Of a DNA stretch of 6,124 nucleotides, positions 1 to 4,155 are shown piece by piece. The stretch's first letter is position 1. Each line of letters opens with the position of its first letter. A program made the position numbers and the translations under genes. This DNA is from Inquilinus sp. (lineage in GTDB: Bacteria > Pseudomonadota > Alphaproteobacteria > DSM-16000 > Inquilinaceae), in assembly GCA_013003675.1 (NCBI GenBank), contig JABDIP010000316.1, positions 1-6,124 on the forward strand, read 5' to 3'. Under the pieces are notes generated by a model that saw nothing but the letters and a program-made list of their open reading frames with translations, ran no database searches and had not been told where the DNA came from.

Positions 1-1266
1 GGGCTGCTCAACGTCGGCGCGGCGGCAGCGCCGCTCGGCGCGCTCTCGGTGCCTCTGGCGGATATGGCGGCCGGCGAGGCGGCCGACTTGAGCAATACGC
101 GGCTGGCGCTGGGGCCGGCATTCGGCGACGCGCTGTCCGGCGTCGCCGCCCTTCGCAACGCGGTCGCGGTCGACGAATTCCAGCGGCCCTATGCGGTCGA
201 TCTGTCGGCGTCGGTCGCGTCGGCGCAGCGGGGATTCCGGCTGGCAGACCTGCTCGCCACCGGCGCCTCGGACATCGTCTCGGTGCCGCCGGCCGCCGGA
301 ATGACCCTGCATATGGCACTGGCCGAAGACCCGAACGGTGACCCGCGGGCGCAATCGGGCCGGTCGCGATCCGGCGGCGAAGTCGAGGCGGCCAGCCTGA
401 CCGGATCGTTTTCGCCGGGCACCGCATGGCATCTCGGCATGGGTCTGTCGGCCGACGGCCAGCTCGGCCGCGGCTCCACTGCCTCCGCCGCCGGTTCGCT
501 GTTCTGGGCCGCCGACGAAATGACCGACCCTCACTACACGCTTCTCGGCGGCGGCGACGGCGTCCGCCTGGATCGATCTCTCACCGCCGCGACAACCTTG
601 TCATTCGGTTGGTTCGAGTCCGATCCGACGGGGAACCTCGATACCGGTGCCGGATGGGGCGGCGGAAACATCGCCCAGGCCACCGTGGATCAGGCATTCG
701 CCAAGGGCGGCAGGCTGCGGTTGGACGTCGCCCGGGTCGAGGAGTCGGACACCTTCCTCGGCAGCCGGACCGACGGCGCCTTCGGATCGAGTGCCGGCGC
801 GGCCAGCCATTTCGTGACCGTGTCCGGCGGCCTTCCGGTTTCCCGCACGATCGAGCTGATCGGCAGCGCGACCACGGCGACGACGGACGTCGAGAACGCC
901 GGGCTGCTCAGCGGTTGGGGAACCGTCCGGTCGACCGCATTCGGCATCGGTGTCGTGGCGCGGGATGTCTTCGACTCCGGCGACCGGATCGGTGTCCTGG
1001 CGGGACAGCCATTGCGCGTGGGTCAGGCCGACGCGACGGTCACGGTGCCCGTCGGGATGACCGCCGACGAGGTCATGGTCAGGGAATCGCAGCGCGTCGA
1101 TCTGGCGCCGAGCGGCCGGGAGATGAATGTCCAACTGGCCTATCGCCGCGGCCTTTGGGACGGGGCAGACCTGTCGTCCTGGCTGCTGATCCGGAACGAA
1201 CCCGGCCACGACGCGGCCGCCTCGAACGATTACGGGCTGGGCCTGTCCTTCACGACGACGTTTTGA
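1..1266 (+). CDS. Probable S8 (subtilisin-like) serine peptidase with autotransporter-like C-terminal region, 5'-truncated
   Basis: The frame is open from base 1 to the TGA at 1264-1266, giving 421 C-terminal residues; the true start lies upstream, and the GTG at 49 is only an internal valine. The first residues read GLLNVGAAAAPLGALSVP. This resembles the 'G-x-GLLN...A..P.G' segment that closes the catalytic domain of alphaproteobacterial S8 peptidases after the catalytic Ser helix. The catalytic Asp/His/Ser triad is not in the window. A long Gly/Ser/Ala/Thr-rich stretch follows, with alternating hydrophobic residues (for example SLTGSFSPGTAWHLGMGLS) that suggests beta strands. The protein ends LGLSFTTTF; a terminal Phe is typical of outer-membrane beta-barrel proteins. 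I infer a secreted or surface-displayed protease whose C-terminal part forms or mimics a barrel. It is apparently co-translated with the lipoprotein at 1266. The family call rests on motif memory, so another outer-membrane passenger protein is possible. Confidence 0.68.
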   Translation, partial: GLLNVGAAAAPLGALSVPLADMAAGEAADLSNTRLALGPAFGDALSGVAALRNAVAVDEFQRPYAVDLSASVASAQRGFRLADLLATGASDIVSVPPAAGMTLHMALAEDPNGDPRAQSGRSRSGGEVEAASLTGSFSPGTAWHLGMGLSADGQLGRGSTASAAGSLFWAADEMTDPHYTLLGGGDGVRLDRSLTAATTLSFGWFESDPTGNLDTGAGWGGGNIAQATVDQAFAKGGRLRLDVARVEESDTFLGSRTDGAFGSSAGAASHFVTVSGGLPVSRTIELIGSATTATTDVENAGLLSGWGTVRSTAFGIGVVARDVFDSGDRIGVLAGQPLRVGQADATVTVPVGMTADEVMVRESQRVDLAPSGREMNVQLAYRRGLWDGADLSSWLLIRNEPGHDAAASNDYGLGLSFTTTF

Positions 1267-1565
1267 TGCGGTCCATGCCTAGACCGTGGCTGGTCGCGGC
1301 GCTCGCGCTGGTCGCCTGCGATCCGCGGGAGCCGGACACCGGCGCCGAGGCAGGGGCATCCGACCCGCCCGGCGCCGTCATCGAGGTACCGCGGAACGCC
1401 ATTCGACTGCACGACCAATTCTACATGGTGCCGCTTGACGAAAGGGTGGGCGGTTGCCAGGCGTACCGGGCCTTCTCGCCGACCGGCCGGGTGCCACAGG
1501 CGATCTACTACCGGACCCCCGACGGCCGCTTTGTGATGGATCGAGGGCTGGCGGTCTGCGATTGA
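1266..1565 (+). CDS. Small lipoprotein of unknown function, translationally coupled to the upstream protease
   Basis: A 99-residue protein starts at the ATG that overlaps the preceding stop codon (TGATG, 1264-1268). No purine-rich Shine-Dalgarno precedes it, which fits translation by re-initiation; ATG 1275 (Met4) is an alternative start. The N-terminus MRSMPRPWLVAALALVAC is a short type II signal peptide with lipobox L15-V16-A17-C18, so Cys18 should be lipidated. Asp19 is at position +2, which in enterobacteria keeps a lipoprotein in the inner membrane; whether that rule holds here is unknown. A Pro/Gly/Ala/acidic linker (about 19-38) leads to a compact domain of about 60 residues containing HDQFYMVPLDE and YYRTPDGRFVMDRG. 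Two further cysteines, C64 and C98 (second to last), could form a disulfide. I do not recognise the domain. The coupling suggests a role linked to the protease, such as chaperone, inhibitor or anchor; this is inference only. Confidence 0.82.
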   Translation: MRSMPRPWLVAALALVACDPREPDTGAEAGASDPPGAVIEVPRNAIRLHDQFYMVPLDERVGGCQAYRAFSPTGRVPQAIYYRTPDGRFVMDRGLAVCD

Positions 1566-1572
1566 CGCATCT

Positions 1573-1585
1573 CCGCGAAACGCGG
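1573..1585. terminator. Possible hairpin between convergent genes
   Basis: A perfect 5-bp inverted repeat, CCGCG-AAA-CGCGG, lies 7 bases after the lipoprotein stop and 29 bases after the end of the convergent minus-strand gene. Short ATC/GAT flanks (1569-1571 and 1588-1590) could extend the stem across a small internal loop. There is no T-tract on either strand, so it would be an atypical terminator. The position between two convergent genes is the main support. Confidence 0.3.
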
Positions 1586-1614
1586 CGGATCGACCGGCGG
1601 GCCGTGATGTCGAC

Positions 1615-2166
1615 TCAGCCGGTCGTATCGCCCAGGCCGGGCGTTGCCGCATAGTCGGGATACCGCTCGGCGATCACCCGCTCTATCCGCTGTCGCAAAT
1701 CGCCGCGCAGGCCGAGGGCGAAGGCGATCTCGGCGACCAGGAACATCGGCCCGATCAGCGCCTGGAACAGATTGCCGAGCAGTGCCGGCCGGCGGCCCTC
1801 ATAGACGTGGCCCCAGAGCTGCAGCGCCCAGCCGCCGACGAACAGCACCGCGAACATGGTCCAGACCGCGGACAGCGATCGAGTGGCCGCCAGCCATTCG
1901 GCGAAGGCCAATGCCGGCCCGACGAACAGCGCCATGGCGAGCCCGATCGGCGGATCGAGGATGACCCACAACAGCCACACCGCCGCCGCCACGACGACCG
2001 CCAGCGAGATCGGCACGCCCCCGACCTCGACCCGTGCCACGGCCAGCGCCACCAGCACCGCGACGACGATCGCCGGGATGCCGAAGAAATGCGTCGCCCG
2101 ATTGCGGCGGTCGCGATGATAGGTCGTGTACATCGCCATCTGGCGCTCGAACAGGGTGTCAGCCAC
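1615..2166 (-). CDS. Mpo1-like (DUF962 / YGL010w family) integral membrane protein
   Basis: This is a 183-residue multi-pass membrane protein with the hallmarks of the Mpo1/DUF962 family. An N-terminal block Y16-H17...N22...H26-FFGIP31 precedes the first hydrophobic segment. The C-terminal block GWALQLWGH120.YE123...PAL..N132..QALIGP140.FLVAE146 lies in the second half. Hydrophobic stretches at about 28-44, 52-70, 75-93 and 100-118, with another near 134-150, suggest four or five membrane spans. Yeast Mpo1 in this family is an iron-dependent dioxygenase that shortens 2-hydroxy fatty acids by one carbon in phytosphingosine breakdown, and its conserved histidines are needed. H17, H26 and H120 here match that pattern. 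The bacterial substrate is unknown; 2-hydroxy fatty acids of lipid A or sphingolipid-like lipids are possible. The start is GTG (2164-2166), backed by a GAGG site 9 bases upstream; Met10 (2137-2139) is the alternative. Confidence 0.85.
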   Translation of the reverse strand: MADTLFERQMAMYTTYHRDRRNRATHFFGIPAIVVAVLVALAVARVEVGGVPISLAVVVAAAVWLLWVILDPPIGLAMALFVGPALAFAEWLAATRSLSAVWTMFAVLFVGGWALQLWGHVYEGRRPALLGNLFQALIGPMFLVAEIAFALGLRGDLRQRIERVIAERYPDYAATPGLGDTTG

Positions 2167-2175
2167 GGCGCGGAG

Positions 2176-2179
2176 CCTC
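2176..2179 (-). promoter_or_regulatory. Ribosome binding site supporting the GTG start of the Mpo1-like gene
   Basis: GAGG on the minus strand lies 9 bases before the GTG at 2166-2164. Nothing comparable precedes the later ATG codons at 2139 and 2133 at the right spacing, which favours the GTG start. Confidence 0.5.
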
Positions 2180-2204
2180 GCGAAAAGAGCCTAGGGTCCG
2201 CGGC

Positions 2205-2233
2205 AGTCTAGCCCGGCACTTACGACCCGTCGA
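2205..2233 (-). promoter_or_regulatory. Candidate sigma-70 promoter for the Mpo1-like gene
   Basis: On the minus strand, TCGACG (2228-2233, 4 of 6 to TTGACA) and TAGACT (2205-2210, 4 of 6 to TATAAT) are separated by exactly 17 bases. Transcription would begin near 2198, about 30 bases before the GTG start. It sits wholly in the 74-base gap after the aminotransferase, so the Mpo1-like gene may be transcribed on its own. Judged by eye, so tentative. Confidence 0.33.
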
Positions 2234-2240
2234 CGTGGTG

Positions 2241-3443
2241 CTAGGTCAACGCCGCGCAGGCCCGCTGAATCCGCGCGCAGGCTTCCTTCAGCGCCTCGGT
2301 CGAGGTGGCGTAGGAGACCCGGAAGAACGGCGAGAAGCCGAAGGCGGCGCCATGCACCACGGCGATGCCCTCCGCCTCCAGCAGATAGGCGGCGAAACCC
2401 CCGTCATCCTCGATCCGCGTCCCGTCCGGCGTCGTCTTGCCGATGCAGCCGGCGCAGGACGGGTAGACGTAGAACGCCCCTTCCGGCTTGTGGCAGGCGA
2501 GGCCCTCCGCCGCGTTCAGCATCTCGACCACCAGGTCGCGGCGCGCCTTGAACACCTCGGCCCGCTCGGCGATGAAGTCCTGCGGGCCGTTCAGCGCCTC
2601 GACGGCCGCCGCCTGGCTGATCGAGGAGGGGTTGGTGGTGCTCTGGCTCTGCACCTTGGCCATCGCCTTGATCAGATCAGCCGGCCCGCCGGCATAGCCG
2701 ATGCGCCAGCCGGTCATCGCATAGGCCTTCGAGACGCCGTTGATGGTCAGGGTGCGGTCGTACAGGCCGGGCTCCACCTCGGCCGGGGTGACGAACCGGA
2801 AATCGTCATAGACCAGATGCTCGTACATGTCGTCGGTCATCACGTGCACATGGCCGTGGCGCAGCAGCACATCGGTCAGCGCCTTCATCTCCGCCCGGCT
2901 GTAGGCGGCGCCGGTCGGGTTGTTCGGCGAGTTCAGGATGACCCATTTGGTCTTTGCCGTGATCGCCGCTTCCAGGGCGGCCGGCTGCAGCTTGAAGCCG
3001 GCCTGGGACGGGCAGTCGACCGGCACCGGCGTGCCGCCGCATAGCAGCACAATGTCCGGATAGGAGACCCAGTATGGGGCCGGGATCACCACCTCGTCGC
3101 CGGGGTCGAGGGTGGCCAGCATGGCATTGAAGATGACCTGCTTGCCGCCGGTGCCGACGGTGATCTGGTTGGCCGCGTAGTCGAGCCCGTTCTCGCGCTT
3201 GAACTTGGCGGCGATCGCCTGCTTCAGGGCCGGGGTGCCGTCGACCGCAGTGTACTTGGTCTGGCCCTCGTGGATCGCCTGGATCGCGGCTTCCTTGATG
3301 TTGTCCGGCGTGTCGAAATCCGGTTCGCCGGCGCCGAGGCCGATGACGTCGCGGCCGGCAGCCTTCAGTTCCGCCGCCTTGGCGGTGACGGCGAGGGTCG
3401 GCGAGGGCTTGATGCGGCCGAGCGATTGCGACAGGAAGGACAT
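2241..3443 (-). CDS. aatA: Aspartate aminotransferase, class I PLP-dependent (1-beta / AatA type)
   Basis: This 400-residue cytosolic enzyme interconverts aspartate + 2-oxoglutarate and oxaloacetate + glutamate using pyridoxal phosphate. The fold-type I motifs are all present. GAGEPDFDTP (37-46) is the N-terminal substrate loop, and the GTGGKQ segment (97-102) contacts the cofactor phosphate. SPNNPTG (172-178) contains the PLP-contacting Asn175. TDDMYEHL (203-210) contains the pyridine-N-binding Asp and Tyr207. SKAYAMTGWRIGY (238-250) carries the Schiff-base Lys239, and FFRVSYATS (373-381) carries Arg375, which binds the substrate carboxylate. The sequence resembles Thermus and rhizobial 1-beta enzymes, some of which also transaminate prephenate to arogenate; Lys12 and Arg31 near the N-terminus leave that possible. 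The ATG at 3441-3443 is chosen because AAGGGG lies 7 bases upstream and homologues begin similarly; the frame stays open to 3512, but that extension does not look like protein. The family call is very secure; aspartate specificity is inferred. Confidence 0.95.
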   Translation of the reverse strand: MSFLSQSLGRIKPSPTLAVTAKAAELKAAGRDVIGLGAGEPDFDTPDNIKEAAIQAIHEGQTKYTAVDGTPALKQAIAAKFKRENGLDYAANQITVGTGGKQVIFNAMLATLDPGDEVVIPAPYWVSYPDIVLLCGGTPVPVDCPSQAGFKLQPAALEAAITAKTKWVILNSPNNPTGAAYSRAEMKALTDVLLRHGHVHVMTDDMYEHLVYDDFRFVTPAEVEPGLYDRTLTINGVSKAYAMTGWRIGYAGGPADLIKAMAKVQSQSTTNPSSISQAAAVEALNGPQDFIAERAEVFKARRDLVVEMLNAAEGLACHKPEGAFYVYPSCAGCIGKTTPDGTRIEDDGGFAAYLLEAEGIAVVHGAAFGFSPFFRVSYATSTEALKEACARIQRACAALT

Positions 3444-3450
3444 CGGGAAA

Positions 3451-3456
3451 CCCCTT
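3451..3456 (-). promoter_or_regulatory. Ribosome binding site that fixes the aminotransferase start
   Basis: AAGGGG on the minus strand lies 7 bases before the ATG at 3443-3441. It selects this start over the longer in-frame extension to 3512. It directly abuts the right arm of the leader palindrome at 3457-3485, so pairing there could affect ribosome access. Confidence 0.7.
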
Positions 3457-3485
3457 GTTCCGGCGGGTTGCGAACCGGTCGGAAC
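3457..3485 (-). promoter_or_regulatory. Interrupted palindrome in the aminotransferase leader (hairpin or operator)
   Basis: Outer arms GTTCCG (3457-3462) and CGGAAC (3480-3485) are perfectly complementary. Inside them, GGTT (3466-3469) pairs with AACC (3473-3476) around the 3-base loop GCG. One further C-G pair lies within the 3x3 internal loop. In mRNA this would be a 10- to 11-bp stem-loop ending next to the Shine-Dalgarno. As DNA it is a dyad that touches the tentative -10 hexamer, as a repressor site could. No known regulator motif is recognised. Confidence 0.4.
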
Positions 3486-3512
3486 ACTAGGCGCGGCGCG
3501 GCTTGGGCGCAA
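3484..3512 (-). promoter_or_regulatory. Weak candidate promoter of the aminotransferase gene
   Basis: On the minus strand, TTGCGC (3507-3512) and TAGTGT (3484-3489) are separated by 17 bases, each matching 3 of 6 consensus positions. Transcription would begin about 35 bases before the ATG. Spacing and place are right, but the hexamers are poor; the AT-rich stretch at 3549-3577 is an alternative promoter location. Confidence 0.22.
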
Positions 3513-3552
3513 GCGTTGGGGCGGCGGCGAAGACGGATTCGTGCCGACTTTT

Positions 3553-3568
3553 TAAAGGAAAGCCTTTA
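3553..3568. repeat. AT-rich short inverted repeat
   Basis: TAAAGG-AAAG-CCTTTA is a perfect 6-bp inverted repeat with a 4-base loop, in one of the few AT-rich patches of the window (3549-3577). It lies 21 bases beyond the end of the four-helix membrane protein gene and upstream of the aminotransferase. It could be a weak terminator for the former or part of the promoter region for the latter. No clean T-tract follows on either strand. Confidence 0.35.
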
Positions 3569-3588
3569 GAAAGTTTGGGCGCTGGCGC

Positions 3589-3963
3589 TCAGCCGCCAAA
3601 GATCAGCCATTCCAGCCCGCCGAGGCCGAGCTGCACCGCCGCCAGCCCCCAGAGCAGCCGTTGGCCGGCGGCGGCGGGGCGGCCGGCGCGACCGATCAGC
3701 AGCAGCACCAGCATCGCCCCCATCAGCACGTTGACCATCGCCGCGCCGTGGATGCCGAGCCCGGCCCAGCCGGTCGGCATCGCCGCCATCAGCCGCGCGA
3801 CGCCGACCCCGAGCAGCAGGCCGCCGAGCAGCCGCGGATAGAAGCTCGAGCCGCCGGATGGCAGGCCGAGCGCGCCGACCAGCCGGTTGGAATAGACCGC
3901 CAGCACGGCGCCCATCACCAGCTTCAGCACGGCGTCGGCGAGCAGCAGGATATCGGTGATCAC
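3589..3963 (-). CDS. Small four-helix integral membrane protein of unknown function
   Basis: A 124-residue, strongly hydrophobic protein with four likely membrane spans at about 5-24, 43-62, 68-90 and 103-122. No signal peptide cleavage site is evident, and there is no large soluble domain. Visible features are SSFYPRLLGGLLLGVGVA at the start of the second span, a conserved-looking Asn78 and His72 around the third, a basic loop GRAGRP (91-96), and Glu118 in the last helix (GLEWLIF). The compact Gly/Leu/Ala-rich four-helix layout is common in uncharacterised inner-membrane proteins of Proteobacteria, and I cannot assign a family or function. The start is GTG (3961-3963), supported by AGGGAG 7 bases upstream. 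It is divergent from the sortase-target gene and co-directional with the aminotransferase 145 bases downstream, so neither arrangement gives firm functional context. Confidence 0.75.
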   Translation of the reverse strand: MITDILLLADAVLKLVMGAVLAVYSNRLVGALGLPSGGSSFYPRLLGGLLLGVGVARLMAAMPTGWAGLGIHGAAMVNVLMGAMLVLLLIGRAGRPAAAGQRLLWGLAAVQLGLGGLEWLIFGG

Positions 3964-4151
3964 GGGCGAACTCCCTACGCGGCAAAAGAGGTCCGTTGTC
4001 CCTGATCGCGGCGCCGGAGTCGAGGCTGCGGGCGGGCGCCCCCGCTTCGCCCCAATCGATCACCGAATGACCCCATTTCGCGCCCGGCGATGCCTCGGGC
4101 CAGGGCGAGCATGGTGGCCAACAAGAACATCAAGGCCATGGGGACATCGAC
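3964..4151. other. Divergent intergenic region
   Basis: These 188 bases separate the divergent four-helix protein and sortase-target genes and should hold both promoters. I find no convincing -35/-10 pair on either strand. A GC palindrome GGGCGCCC (4034-4041) lies within a larger imperfect inverted repeat, GCGGG (4028-4032) with CCCGC (4041-4045). A possible stem TGGCC/GGCCA flanks the AC-rich stretch just before the sortase-target start. Confidence 0.4.
3971..3976 (-). promoter_or_regulatory. Ribosome binding site supporting the GTG start of the four-helix protein
   Basis: AGGGAG on the minus strand lies 7 bases before the GTG at 3963-3961, a strong match at ideal spacing. It makes this GTG the likely start. 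Confidence 0.65.
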
Positions 4152-4155
4152 ATGA
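4090..4155 (+). CDS. Possible 21-codon leader peptide overlapping the sortase-target start
   Basis: A short frame begins with ATG at 4090, has an internal ATG at 4111 (preceded by AGGGCGAG), and ends in TGA at 4153-4155. The product would be MPRARASMVANKNIKAMGTST. Its stop overlaps the ATG of the next gene as ATGA (4152-4155), the arrangement used in translational coupling. No homology or domain is seen, and a frame this short in GC-rich DNA can easily arise by chance. It is listed because the exact ATGA overlap could control expression of the cell-envelope protein that follows. Confidence 0.2.
   Translation: MPRARASMVANKNIKAMGTST

Noticed and set aside
601..1209. 202-codon minus-strand frame opposite the protease fragment
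   Set aside because: Shadow frame lacking motifs; the plus frame is continuous from base 1 and ends in a typical outer-membrane C-terminus.
426..1265. Upstream extension of the lipoprotein frame to 426
   Set aside because: This part overlaps the protease, is Arg-rich shadow sequence, and would bury the lipoprotein signal peptide. The ATG at 1266 gives a clean lipobox at residues 15-18.
2173..2192. Direct repeat GAGCCT (2173-2178 and 2187-2192) upstream of the Mpo1-like gene
   Set aside because: Only 6 bases repeated twice in a GC-rich gap; compatible with chance, and one copy overlaps the ribosome binding site.
2034..3044. 336-codon plus-strand frame opposite the aminotransferase
   Set aside because: Antisense shadow with Arg/Gly/Leu/His-rich composition and no motif.
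3444..3512. 23-residue N-terminal extension of the aminotransferase
   Set aside because: It lacks a ribosome binding site, does not resemble family N-termini, and overlaps the leader palindrome; the ATG at 3443 has AAGGGG at ideal spacing.
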